This document shows positions 7,982-21,834 of a stretch of DNA of 64,000 nucleotides, piece after piece (position 1 is the stretch's first letter; every line of letters starts with the position of its first letter). The DNA is taken from positions 1 through 64,000 of the forward strand of contig NZ_DATGKU010000038.1 in NCBI RefSeq assembly GCF_035294505.1, in the 5' to 3' direction. The notes beneath the pieces were generated by a model. The model worked only from the letters and a program-made list of their open reading frames with translations, did no database searches and had not been told where the DNA came from. The translations under genes were made by a program, and so were the position numbers. Source of the DNA: Chthonomonas sp035294505 (GTDB taxonomy: Bacteria; Armatimonadota; Chthonomonadetes; Chthonomonadales; Chthonomonadaceae).

Positions 7982-10900
7982 ATGAACATCTTTGAACTGC
8001 ACCAACAGGTTATCGAAGACTACCGCAGCTTTATCCACTCCTACGTCAACATCGCGGATCAGCGTATTCGGGATTTCGTGGATAAGCAACTTCTGGAAGA
8101 GAACCACCTGTGGCCCGACTACCTCCTGCAGTTGAGTCCCTCCTATGCGCGCGGGCACTCGGTAAAAGAGTTGGTGCAACAAGGCATCCTCCATCCAGAG
8201 ATGGCCGCCATCTTTTGCCGCTCGGATGGTCAACCCTTCTCTCTCTACCGGCACCAAGAGGAGGCCGTTCGTAAAGCCCTCAACCGGGAAAGCTTTGTGG
8301 TTACTAGTGGCACCGGTTCCGGTAAAAGCCTTACCTACTTCCTGCCCATCTTTCACCATCTCCTCACAAACCCCACGTCGGAGGGGGTTGTCGCCCTCGT
8401 GGTCTACCCGATGAACGCCCTGGTCAACTCGCAGTACAACGCCCTTAAAGAGTTTGAAGAGCAGTATCAGAAGCGCTACGGAACCCGCTTTCCCGTTCAC
8501 TTCGCGAAATACACCGGAGAAACCGGCGCCGCCGAGCGCGACAAACTACGCCACGAACCACCCCAAATTCTTCTCACAAACTATGTAATGGCCGAACTGA
8601 TGCTGCTGCGTCCCGAAGACGAAAAGTTTTTCAACAGAGACCGCAAAGCCCTCAAGTTTCTCGTGTTTGATGAACTGCACACCTATCGAGGACGACGCGG
8701 TGCCGACGTAGCCCTGCTCATCCGCCGCCTTCGGGAACGCGGTGCCGAAAACGATCTGCTCTACATCGGGACTTCTGCAACGATGGTCGCCCATCCCGAC
8801 GTCTCCCGGCAGGAACGCCGTCAAACGGTGGCCGACTTCGCTACCCGATTCTTCGGCTACCCCTTCACGGCCGAACAGGTCATCGAAGAGACGCTGGAGC
8901 GAATCACCCTCGGCGACCAGCCTACCGCCGACGAGCTAAAGCAAGCGGTACAGAACCCACTGCCTACCGACATCGAGGCCCTGCGTCGCCACCCCCTTGC
9001 CCGTTGGGCCGAGTTCTTCTTTGGAGTCGCGCCGGAAGAGCCTGATCCGGATAGGCCGGAAGAGACAACGACCGGCTACCGATTGCGGCGTCAAACGCCG
9101 CGCACCCTCACCGAAGGTGCCAAGCAGCTTGCCGAGTGCACCGGAGAGACCGAGGCCATTTGCCGCGAAAAGCTTCAGGAGCTGTTTGTTCTCGGCAGCT
9201 CACACCAATCGCCGGCATCGAGGCTCTTCGCCTTTAAACTGCATCAGTTCATCAGCCAAAGCAGCCCCGTTTTGGCCACCATCGGGCCGCCCGACAAGCG
9301 CGCCCTCTCTCTCGTGGGCATCTATCAGGATAGGCTAAAACGCCTCTACTTTCCCCTGCGCTTCTGCCGTCACTGCGGCCAAGAGTACTATCAGGTCTAT
9401 CGAATCGACAATCGGGTTTTCCCCGACATAGATTTTGACGATACCGACCCGCAGACCGGCTATCTCATGTTAGCCCGCCCCGGTGAGGAGGACTGGAAAG
9501 TTGACTATATTCCGGAAGAGTGGTACGACGCAAACGGCAAGCTGAGACCCACTTGGAAAAAGCGTGTTCCTACCCCCGTGTGGGTGTCTGCGGACGGCTC
9601 GATCTACCCGAGCGAAGAGCCGGACACCGTGAAAATGTGGTGGCAATCCCAGCGCTTTACGCTCTGTTTGAACTGCGGTGAGTTCTATACCTATCGCGAG
9701 AAAGAGTACAGCAAGCTCGCCATTCTTTCGAGTGAGGGACGCTCCAGCGCCACCACCGTGCTCGCCACCTCCCTGTTGCGTCGTGCGCGCGCCAGCGCTC
9801 TCATGCAAGATAAGCTGTTGACCTTCACCGACAGCCGACAAGATGCCTCCCTGCAAGCAGGCCATTTTAACGATTTTGTGCACCTCGCCGTGCTGCGTGC
9901 TGCCTTGGTTCAGGCGCTTAAGCAGTACCAAACCCTCACTTTCGATACGGTGGCCTCCCGTGTTTTAGAATGTAGTGGGCTAACCCTACGCGACGTCGCC
10001 AAAAATGCCAACCTGGTCGCAACTTCCGATCAGGGCCGCGACGCCTGGCGCACCTTCCAAGACCTCACCGAATATCGTCTCTATGAAGACCTGCGCCGGG
10101 GCTGGCGCGTGCTGCAGCCAAACCTCGAACAGCTCGGCCTCTTGCAAATAAACTACAAAGGTCTCGAATCTCTTGCAAACCAAACCGATATCTGGCCTTC
10201 GCACCTGGCCATTGCCGGTAAAACCCCCGAAGAGCGCCTCGAAGTGCTTCGCATTCTCCTCGACCACTTTCGCCGTAAGCGTGCCATCTGCGTGAAGGTA
10301 TTTGAGGAGAATTTTCAGCAGCAGCTACGCCGCAGGGCAGACCAGCAACTTAACGAGTTCTGGGGCCTAGACCCTGACATCAACGAGCTGCGACCGGGGA
10401 CATCCCTCGTCCTCGATCCGAAAACGGCAACTGTCGCCTTTAGGAGCGGCTCGCTCTCCGCCTTCAGCCGTTTTGGCCGCTTTCTCCAACGCCAATGGAG
10501 GCTAACCCCTCAAGAGTACCAAAAGCATATCCGGGCCGTGGTAGAGGTGCTCCTCAACTACGGCTTCCTCAGAAAAAAGGATTCGGAAGCCCTTCAGCTA
10601 GATGCCAGCGCGCTGCTGTGGCAACTTGCCGATGGCACCCCGCCCCCTCCCGACCCGCTCTACTCTCGAAGAGGTACCCGCGGCTACGTCGCACGCGACC
10701 CCAAAGCAAACACCTACTTCCAACAGTTCTATAGCGAGGCCGGCTCCTTCCTGGCCGCGCTGGAGGCACGAGAACACACCGCGCAGGTGGTGCAAAAAGG
10801 AGAACGGGAGCTGCGCGAACGCCGCTTCCGATGGGACCGCGACCGCGCCGATCTCGACCCTCAACTCGGACGACGCCTGCCCTATCTGGTCTGCTCCCCT

Positions 10901-13075
10901 ACCATGGAGCTGGGCATTGATATTGCCGACCTCGATATGGTGCACATGCGCAATGTGCCTCCCACGCCCGCCAACTACGCCCAGCGCAGCGGGCGCGCAA
11001 GCCGACAAGGCCAGCCCGGCCTCATCGTTACCTTCGCCTCCTGGAACTCCCCGCACGACCAGTACTTCTTCCATCATCGCGATCAGATGGTCTCCGGAAG
11101 CGTGCGCCCACCAACCCTCGACCTCACCAACGAAACCCTGGTGCGCGCCCATCTGCACGCCATGTGGCTCGCCCATGTGCGCCTCTCCTTAGGCGATTCC
11201 ATCGAACAGGTGATTGATACCGAGCAGAGTGGGTTGCCTTTGCGAGAGAACGTTCAGGCGCAAATTCACCTCGGGCCTCAAATGCGAGGCCTGCTGCTTC
11301 GGCAAATGCAGGCCGTCCTGCAGTTCGATGAAAACCTCCTCAATCAAACCACCTGGTACAACACAGATTGGCTGGAACAGGTCATTCAGCAGGCGCCCCA
11401 AGAGTTCGATAAGGCCTTCGACCGATGGCGCGAACTCTATCAGATAGCCGACGATCAGTTGCGTAGAGCGACAGAATCCCTCTGTAAAGCGCGCAACCGC
11501 GATGACCGCAGCGAAGCGGAAAGAAAACAACAGGAGGCGCTTCGCCAACGCGACCTGTTGCTGCAGCAAGGGGTCAGTAACGAAGAGAGTGACTTCTACC
11601 CCTATCGGTACCTGGCTACCGAGGGGTTTTTGGCCGGCTATAACTTCCCAAGATTGCCCATCCGTGTTTGGGTGCCGCGCGGCGAAGGAGAGTTTATTGC
11701 ACGCCCACGCGCACTGGCCATTACCGAGCTGGCACCCGGCAACATCCTCTACCATGAAGGCGGCAAATGGGAGATAACCGCCCTCCATGTGCCGCTAAAC
11801 GGACTGGCCAGCCGAAGACAAACGCAGCGATTTTGTAGGCGATGCGCCTACTTCTGCGAAACCGATAAAGACCGGTGCCCCAGCTGCGACGCCCTGTTTG
11901 ATGGTGGCAATAGCCGAGTTATCTCCTTCCTGGAAATGCCCAACGTGAAAAGTCGCCGTATAGACCGCATCACCTCGGAAGAAGAACAGCGCTACGGCCG
12001 AGGCTATCGCAACGATATCTATTACCAGTTCGCACCCGAATACCACGCCGACAGCCAAACCGCCTCTGATCGCACCGTGCGCTTGCAGCAGGCCGACGTG
12101 GTCGTCGCTTCCGAAGACTACTTTCAACTGCTCTACGCCCCCACGGCCGCCGTCCTTAACCTCAATCGCGGCCCCCGTAAACAGACTACCGAGGGCTTCC
12201 GCATCAATTTGAGGACGGGAGAGTTTAAGCAGGAAGACCCCGAAAGCCCCACCATATCGGAAGAAACCGATGTTCAACGCCTTCATCTGGCAGTGAAAGA
12301 TACCATGAACATTCTGCTTATTCGCCCCAAAACGCCTCTTGAGCTGCCGAAAATGGTAACCCTGCTCTACGCCCTAAAGGCAGGAATAGAACAGGCCTTC
12401 CAACTGGAAGAGTCGGAGCTGGACGCTCATCTCATTGGAGGGTCACAATCCCCCCACCTGCTCTTCATCGAAACCTCTGAGGGCGGCAGCGGCGTGCTGC
12501 AAAACCTCATCACCCAAAACGACGCCTTCGCCGAAGTCGCCCGCCAGGCCAGCCTCCGATGTCACTTCTCCGAAGAACAGGAAGACCTCAAGCCCGATTG
12601 TGTTGCTGCCTGCTACGAGTGCCTCCTAAGCTTCTATAACCAACGGTATGCCAGCAGATTAGACCGCCATCTTGTTCGCGAACTGCTGCACTCTCTGAAG
12701 CAGGCCCAGGTGCTTCCGCGCTTTCATCGGCGAGACTACGCCGCCCATTTTCAATATCTCTATAACCTTACCGACTCCCGCTCCGATCTGGAAAGGCGGT
12801 TCCTAAAGGCCCTCCAAGCCGGCAACCATCGCCTACCGGATAAGGCGCAGGAGACTATTCCCGCCGTGCCGTGCACCGCCGACTTCTTCTACCAGCCCAA
12901 TATCTGCATCTTTTGCGACGGCAGCGTGCACGACCAGCCCCAAAACCGCGCCAACGACCAAGCCATTCGCAATCAACTTCTTGAAATGGGCTATCGCGTT
13001 ATCGTGATTCGTTACGACGAACCGCTCGAAACCCAGATAGACCGTTACCCCGACGTGTTCGGGAAACGTCGCTAA
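7982..13075 (+). CDS. Giant DEAD/DEAH helicase with DUF1998/MZB region and C-terminal nuclease-like domain (DrmA/DruE-like)
   Basis: About 1697 aa from ATG 7982 (GAGGG precedes; an upstream TTG start is less likely). Seen: Walker A SGTGSGKS (109-116), DELH box (230-233), motif III GTSATM (about 262), TDSRQD (about 617). Helicase motifs V-VI follow at SPTMELGID ... QRSGRASRQGQPG (about 970-1012). Then come a CRRC...CPSC zinc site (about 1285-1302) and a DUF1998/MZB-type region with SEGGSGVLQN and CVAACYECLLSFYNQR (about 1495-1550). The last 80 residues, with ADFFYQPNICIFCDG and GYRVIVIRYDE, look like a PD-(D/E)XK/Vsr-type nuclease. DUF1998 helicases occur in DISARM (DrmA/DrmB) and Druantia (DruE). 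The gene opens a helicase-helicase-methylase locus. A role in phage defence is inferred; the exact system type is uncertain. Confidence 0.85.
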   Translation: MNIFELHQQVIEDYRSFIHSYVNIADQRIRDFVDKQLLEENHLWPDYLLQLSPSYARGHSVKELVQQGILHPEMAAIFCRSDGQPFSLYRHQEEAVRKALNRESFVVTSGTGSGKSLTYFLPIFHHLLTNPTSEGVVALVVYPMNALVNSQYNALKEFEEQYQKRYGTRFPVHFAKYTGETGAAERDKLRHEPPQILLTNYVMAELMLLRPEDEKFFNRDRKALKFLVFDELHTYRGRRGADVALLIRRLRERGAENDLLYIGTSATMVAHPDVSRQERRQTVADFATRFFGYPFTAEQVIEETLERITLGDQPTADELKQAVQNPLPTDIEALRRHPLARWAEFFFGVAPEEPDPDRPEETTTGYRLRRQTPRTLTEGAKQLAECTGETEAICREKLQELFVLGSSHQSPASRLFAFKLHQFISQSSPVLATIGPPDKRALSLVGIYQDRLKRLYFPLRFCRHCGQEYYQVYRIDNRVFPDIDFDDTDPQTGYLMLARPGEEDWKVDYIPEEWYDANGKLRPTWKKRVPTPVWVSADGSIYPSEEPDTVKMWWQSQRFTLCLNCGEFYTYREKEYSKLAILSSEGRSSATTVLATSLLRRARASALMQDKLLTFTDSRQDASLQAGHFNDFVHLAVLRAALVQALKQYQTLTFDTVASRVLECSGLTLRDVAKNANLVATSDQGRDAWRTFQDLTEYRLYEDLRRGWRVLQPNLEQLGLLQINYKGLESLANQTDIWPSHLAIAGKTPEERLEVLRILLDHFRRKRAICVKVFEENFQQQLRRRADQQLNEFWGLDPDINELRPGTSLVLDPKTATVAFRSGSLSAFSRFGRFLQRQWRLTPQEYQKHIRAVVEVLLNYGFLRKKDSEALQLDASALLWQLADGTPPPPDPLYSRRGTRGYVARDPKANTYFQQFYSEAGSFLAALEAREHTAQVVQKGERELRERRFRWDRDRADLDPQLGRRLPYLVCSPTMELGIDIADLDMVHMRNVPPTPANYAQRSGRASRQGQPGLIVTFASWNSPHDQYFFHHRDQMVSGSVRPPTLDLTNETLVRAHLHAMWLAHVRLSLGDSIEQVIDTEQSGLPLRENVQAQIHLGPQMRGLLLRQMQAVLQFDENLLNQTTWYNTDWLEQVIQQAPQEFDKAFDRWRELYQIADDQLRRATESLCKARNRDDRSEAERKQQEALRQRDLLLQQGVSNEESDFYPYRYLATEGFLAGYNFPRLPIRVWVPRGEGEFIARPRALAITELAPGNILYHEGGKWEITALHVPLNGLASRRQTQRFCRRCAYFCETDKDRCPSCDALFDGGNSRVISFLEMPNVKSRRIDRITSEEEQRYGRGYRNDIYYQFAPEYHADSQTASDRTVRLQQADVVVASEDYFQLLYAPTAAVLNLNRGPRKQTTEGFRINLRTGEFKQEDPESPTISEETDVQRLHLAVKDTMNILLIRPKTPLELPKMVTLLYALKAGIEQAFQLEESELDAHLIGGSQSPHLLFIETSEGGSGVLQNLITQNDAFAEVARQASLRCHFSEEQEDLKPDCVAACYECLLSFYNQRYASRLDRHLVRELLHSLKQAQVLPRFHRRDYAAHFQYLYNLTDSRSDLERRFLKALQAGNHRLPDKAQETIPAVPCTADFFYQPNICIFCDGSVHDQPQNRANDQAIRNQLLEMGYRVIVIRYDEPLETQIDRYPDVFGKRR

Positions 13076-13111
13076 ACAAACGGCTTCTCTTTCCGGAAAA
13101 GGAGGTTACTT

Positions 13112-16021
13112 ATGCAGCCTGGCTCCATTGTTCAGTGCCGCCAACGGGAATGGGTGCTGCTTCCCGCCGATAACGAGGATGTCTATCTGCTACGTCCACT
13201 TACCGGCACGATAGACGATGCGGTGGCGGTGCATAAAGCGCTGTCGGAGCGTGTGGCCTCTCGGCTGGCGCACGAGCGTGTGAGGCCTGCGCGATTCCCC
13301 GTGCCAACAAGTAAAGACCTCAACCCAAACGCCAACGCCACCAACTCCTGGCTTCTCTATCAGGCCGCACGACTGCTTCTGCGCGAGGGTGCCACCCCCT
13401 TCCGCTCCTTAGGGCGCATCTCCGTTCGCCCCCGCAACTACCAGTTTGTTCCTCTGCTGATGGCCCTAAGGCTGAAACCGGTGCGCATGCTCATCGCCGA
13501 CGACGTGGGTGTAGGAAAAACCATCGAGGCCATCCTCATCGCCCGCGAGCTGTTTGACCGCGGCGAAATTCGGCGAATTTGCGTGCTCTGCCCGCCTTAT
13601 CTCTGCGATCAGTGGCAAAAAGAGTTGGAGGAAAAGTTTAACCTCGATGCTGTGGTGGTTCGCTCCGGAACGTTGGGCCGGCTCGAAAGCCGCCTCCCCA
13701 CCGAACGACTTATCTACGAGTACTACCCCATTCAGGTGATCAGCATAGACTTTATTAAACAGCGGCAATATTGCGACCAGTTCGTGCAGCACAGCCCCGA
13801 ATTCATTATTGTGGATGAGGCCCACGGGGCTGCCCAGTCCACCAGCACAAACCAACAGCAGCGTCACGAGCTGTTGAAAAAACTGGCGCAAAAACCCAAC
13901 CAACACCTCATCCTGCTGACGGCGACCCCCCATAGCGGCATCGCCGAAGCGTTTCGCTCGCTGCTAAGCCTGCTGAACCCCGCCTTCAGCGATTACGATG
14001 TCGCCAACCTCACCGGCCCACAGCGCATTGAGTTGGCCAAACACCTTGTGCAGCGCACACGAAAAGATATAGAACAGACGTGGAACGAGACGCATAGCTT
14101 CCCCACACGCCTTCGCGAGGAGACCGCTTACCAGCTATCACCCGAATATAGAACCCTTTTTGAAAAGACCTATGCCTTCTGCAAAGAGTTGGTTCAAACC
14201 GGCGCCACCATGGCCCAACACAAACAGCGCGTGCGCTACTGGGGCGCCTTGGCCCTGCTGCGCTGCGTGATGTCCAGCCCTCAAGCGGCCATCGCTACCA
14301 TCGAACAGCGCCTTAATAACCCCACCCAGCTGCCGGAAGACGATGCCCTCCTTCCCCAAGCCTATGAGGTCTATATCTACGAATCGAGCGATGATGTAAC
14401 CAACGACGAACAGCCCACCCCGCCCGTTGAGGCCACCGAGCAGACCTTAGCCGATTCGGAGCGCCGAAAACTGCTGGAACTGAAACGGCTCGCCCAAGCG
14501 CTTCACCGCGACCTTAACAAAGACACCAAGCTTCATAAGTGCCTTAACATTGTGGAACAGTTGCTGAGACAGGGCTATGCCCCCATCATCTGGTGCCGAT
14601 ATGTGGCCACGGCGGAATATGTGGCCGAGATGTTGCAGCAAGCGCTGGCCAAAACCCTCCCCACCGCGCACGTGCTCTGCATTACCGGCCGCCAAAACGA
14701 TGAGGAGCGCCGTGCCCTGATTGACGATGTGGTGGTAGAAAAACCCCACCTCCTTGTGGCAACCGATTGCCTTTCGGAAGGCATCAACCTGCAGGAAAAG
14801 TATAACGCGGTGCTGCACTACGACCTTCCCTGGAACCCAAACCGCCTCGAACAACGGGAAGGCCGCGTAGACCGTTATGGCCAGCCTTCGCAAACCGTGA
14901 AGGCCATCTCCTACTACGGCCAAGATAACCCCATTGATGGCGTGGTGCTGGAGGTGCTGCTGCGCAAGGCCGATGAAATCTACCGCACTCTCGGCACCCA
15001 TGTGCCTGTGCCTATGGAGACCGAAACCGTGATGGAGGCTGTGCTTAAAGCGCTTTTCATGCGCAGCTCCCCCGCCTCCTCCCAGCTCACGCTTGACCTC
15101 GACCTTTTGGCCAGCGTGCCTCAGGTAGGTTATCTTCAAAAGGCTTGGCAGGAACGCGCCGACAACGAAAGAGTGTCGCGCACACGTTTTGCCCAACATG
15201 CGCTTCGGCCTGAGGAGGTTGAACGGGAGTTACAGGCTGCCGATGCCGTTTTGGGCGACCCCGACACCGTGCGAAAGTTTGTGCTAAATGCCGCCCAACA
15301 GCTGGGGCTGCCGATACAGCCCGTGCCCAACACAGACATCTATCGTATTCCCCTTGGCGCCGCCGAGGAAACGCATGTGCCTAAAACCGTGCGCGATGTT
15401 ATTCGGGCTTTCCAGGCCAACCATGCCAAAGAGGACACCTGGCGCATCAGCTTCGTTTCGCCCACGCCTAAAGGCGCGGAGTATGTGGGGCGTAACCACC
15501 CGCTTGTGACCGAGATGGCGCGCTATCTGTTTGAACGGGCCATCTCCTCCTCAAGCGCCTCGCCGGCAGGGCGCATAGGGGTTATTCGTACTGATGCGGT
15601 AGACCGCCTCACTACCCTTCTCCTACTGCGCGTGCGCTACCTCATGAAAGTTCCCCAAGGCCCCGAACAGCTGGCCGAAGAGGTGCGGGTGATGGGCTAT
15701 ACCGGTGCTATCCAGCGCGAAGGCATTGGGCTGCAGTGGCTAACGACCGAACAGGCTCTGCAGTTGCTGGAACAGGCACAACCGAAGGCAAACATTTCGC
15801 TGGAGGAGAAAAAAGAGCTGGCGGACTTCGTGCTAGAGACCATACCCGCGGTTTTACAGGCGCTGCAACCCCAACTGCAGCAGCGTGCCGAGGAGCTAAC
15901 GGCAGCGCACAAGCGCATTCGTCAACCGCTCGATCTGCCGGTTCGTGGGTTAGCCCTCACCCCCCAACAACCGCCCGATCTGCTAGGGCTGTTTATTCTT
16001 CAGCCCTATGTGGCGCATTAA
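13112..16021 (+). CDS. SNF2/RapA-type helicase (DrmD-like)
   Basis: 969 aa; AAGGAGG precedes ATG 13112, only 36 bases after the giant helicase gene. Seen: a family-typical N-terminus (residues 1-110), Walker A DDVGVGKT (130-137), DEAH box (235-238), LTATPHSG, and the C-terminal helicase lobe with ATDCLSEGINLQE, DLPWNPNRLEQREGRVDR and YGQ (about 545-592). This is the SF2 SWI/SNF-like ATPase architecture shared by HepA/RapA and DISARM DrmD. It would move along double-stranded DNA rather than unwind it. With its neighbours it probably forms one defence complex. A repeat cluster of 840 bases separates it from the methylase gene. Confidence 0.88.
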   Translation: MQPGSIVQCRQREWVLLPADNEDVYLLRPLTGTIDDAVAVHKALSERVASRLAHERVRPARFPVPTSKDLNPNANATNSWLLYQAARLLLREGATPFRSLGRISVRPRNYQFVPLLMALRLKPVRMLIADDVGVGKTIEAILIARELFDRGEIRRICVLCPPYLCDQWQKELEEKFNLDAVVVRSGTLGRLESRLPTERLIYEYYPIQVISIDFIKQRQYCDQFVQHSPEFIIVDEAHGAAQSTSTNQQQRHELLKKLAQKPNQHLILLTATPHSGIAEAFRSLLSLLNPAFSDYDVANLTGPQRIELAKHLVQRTRKDIEQTWNETHSFPTRLREETAYQLSPEYRTLFEKTYAFCKELVQTGATMAQHKQRVRYWGALALLRCVMSSPQAAIATIEQRLNNPTQLPEDDALLPQAYEVYIYESSDDVTNDEQPTPPVEATEQTLADSERRKLLELKRLAQALHRDLNKDTKLHKCLNIVEQLLRQGYAPIIWCRYVATAEYVAEMLQQALAKTLPTAHVLCITGRQNDEERRALIDDVVVEKPHLLVATDCLSEGINLQEKYNAVLHYDLPWNPNRLEQREGRVDRYGQPSQTVKAISYYGQDNPIDGVVLEVLLRKADEIYRTLGTHVPVPMETETVMEAVLKALFMRSSPASSQLTLDLDLLASVPQVGYLQKAWQERADNERVSRTRFAQHALRPEEVERELQAADAVLGDPDTVRKFVLNAAQQLGLPIQPVPNTDIYRIPLGAAEETHVPKTVRDVIRAFQANHAKEDTWRISFVSPTPKGAEYVGRNHPLVTEMARYLFERAISSSSASPAGRIGVIRTDAVDRLTTLLLLRVRYLMKVPQGPEQLAEEVRVMGYTGAIQREGIGLQWLTTEQALQLLEQAQPKANISLEEKKELADFVLETIPAVLQALQPQLQQRAEELTAAHKRIRQPLDLPVRGLALTPQQPPDLLGLFILQPYVAH

Positions 16022-16842
16022 GCCAATCTTTCAGGGAGAAAGGGGGCTAGACAGCAGGTTTTCAAAAGAAAGGTTATCACAGAAAACCACCAATGAACTT
16101 GCCGTTCTCCGCTCTCCCAAATTGGGGGAGGGGGGTGGGGGCTTGTAGGGATGGGCTTGCAGAGCTGGCGAGATAAACAACTGTCATTTCGAGCCAAAGG
16201 CGAGAAATCTTGAATTTCCATTCCCACCGGTTCTGATGGGTAGGAGTGGGTAGGGCTGACAATCTCGCGGCTCTAGAGGCAGTTAACCAAGCAAGCCTGC
16301 CTTGTTCACCCCCTATCCCGGCCTTTCCCCCGATTCGGGAGAAAGGGGGCGGTTGTGGTTAGTTTCCGAAGGGAAGGTTATCATAGAAAACTGCTAGTAA
16401 GCTTACTGGTCTCCCCTCTCCCTGTAGGGGGAGGGGTAGGGGGTGGGGCTTGAAGAGCCGGCGATACGCCTGTCCTTTCGATCCGAAGACGAGATCAACA
16501 ACTGTCATTTCGAGCCGATGCTACACCTGTCCTTTCGATCCGAAGACGAGATCAACAACTGTCATTTCGAGCCGATGCTACACCTGTCATTTCGAGCCGA
16601 AGGCGAGAAATCTTAAGTTTCCATTCCTACCGGTTCTGAGAGATGGGGCTGTAGAGACTGCCGACGCCACAGCCCCCCTCTCATCCCCCCGCACGCGGGG
16701 GGAAGCTAGCCCTCCTGCGCCCTGTAGGGGGAGGGGAAGGGCGCCCTGCCCCAGAAAATCGCAAGATTTTCTGGGGACCCCAGCGTCGGCCTTGAGGGGA
16801 TTGAAGGTGGGGCTGCTGACCCGCAAAACAACAACACGTAGG
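16022..16842. repeat. Mosaic intergenic repeat cluster 3, inside the defence locus
   Basis: Lies between the SNF2 helicase and methylase genes. It contains 28-base core copies at 16184-16211 (one substitution) and 16587-16614, short partial copies at about 16476-16580, 'cccgattcgggagaaaggggg', a GTTATGGTTAGTTTCC-type module, 'cccgcacgcggggg', and a perfect hairpin CCCCAGAAAATC-gcaa-GATTTTCTGGGG at about 16750-16777. No gene seen. Repeat sequence begins within a few bases of the helicase stop codon. Confidence 0.85.
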
Positions 16843-16859
16843 TAAAGGAGGTTCCAACT

Positions 16860-20897
<4,038 letters not shown>

Positions 20898-21407
20898 GGG
20901 CAGGCGTTGTGCCTACAGCCCCACCCCCTCTAGGGGTGGGAGGGCTGGCTTCCCCCCGCGTGCGGGGGGATGAGGGGGGCTTTGGCCGTCGGCAGTCTCA
21001 TCAGCCCCTCCCCTCGACCTCAGAACCGGTGGGAATGGAAATTCAAGATTTCTCGCCTTCGGCTCGAAATGACAGTTGTTCATCTCGTCTGTGGCTCTTC
21101 AAGCCCCCACCCCCACTCCCCTCCCCCTATCAGGGAGAGGGGCACCTCGCGGTGGGCAACTCAAGGCCGACGCCCTTCCCCTCAGCGGCCAGCCCAGTTT
21201 CCGTAATCGTCTCTTTTCTCTGGCCGCTGCATCGCCGTGCGCTAGCACCTCCCGAATCGGGGGAAAGGAGGGGATAGGGGGCGAGCAAGATAAGCTTGCT
21301 ATGCAATTTGCCTCTAGAACCGAAGCAATGGCAGTTTCTACAGCCTCACCCCAACCCTCTCCCTGTAGGGAGAGGGGAGACCAGTAAGCTAGCGATACAA
21401 TAAAACT
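20898..21407. repeat. Mosaic intergenic repeat cluster 4
   Basis: Modules in minus orientation relative to cluster 2: 'ccccccgcgtgcggggg', a 28-base core copy at 21045-21072 on the minus strand, 'gagaggggcacctcgcggtggg', 'ggccgctgcatcgccgtgcg', 'cccgaatcgggggaaagg' and 'tctagaacc'. No gene seen. It separates the methylase from the DUF559 nuclease gene. Confidence 0.85.
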
Positions 21408-21812
21408 TTAATCTTCTTCCTCTTTTCCAAACTTGAGCCTCGCCACAGCAGCCTCGCTGATTTGGCGGATCACTTCGTGCGGATACTTTAATACAAACTC
21501 GTTTGAATAGCGTATAAGGTGATAGCCCAAGGCCTGTAGGTAGCGTGTTCGTGCGTGATCGCGCTCCCGCTGATGTGCATGAATACCTCCATCTAGCTCG
21601 ATGATCAGTTTGATGCGAGGTGCACAAAAGTCAGCAATGTATCTCCCTATGGGGTGCTGACGCCGAAAATAGAGGCCTTGAACGCGACGACCACGCAACA
21701 GGTTCCAAAGTTGCCGTTCCGCAGGCGTCAACTCCTTACGTAACTGCTTGGCAACTTGTTGTATCTGTGGGCTAACTTGCCGGACTCGTTTGAAGTTAGT
21801 AGGTTTCATCAT
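21408..21812 (-). CDS. DUF559 (Vsr/PD-(D/E)XK-like) endonuclease domain protein
   Basis: 134 aa. The family signature is complete: LRKELTPAERQLWNLLRGR (26-42), FRRQHPIGRYIADFCAP (49-65), KLIIELDGGIHAHQ (68-81), R88-x-R90 and LGYHLIRYSNEFV (95-107). D61, E72 and D74 are the likely metal-binding residues of a very-short-patch-repair-like nuclease fold. Start at 21812 (a second ATG follows at once). It is flanked on both sides by repeat clusters and lies convergent to the methylase. It may belong to the defence locus or be an independent mobile-type gene. The C-terminus of the giant helicase has a similar ADF...DG..H...GY.vI.R pattern. Confidence 0.85.
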   Translation of the reverse strand: MMKPTNFKRVRQVSPQIQQVAKQLRKELTPAERQLWNLLRGRRVQGLYFRRQHPIGRYIADFCAPRIKLIIELDGGIHAHQRERDHARTRYLQALGYHLIRYSNEFVLKYPHEVIRQISEAAVARLKFGKEEED

Positions 21813-21834
21813 TAATTCTAATTCATAAATAGAA

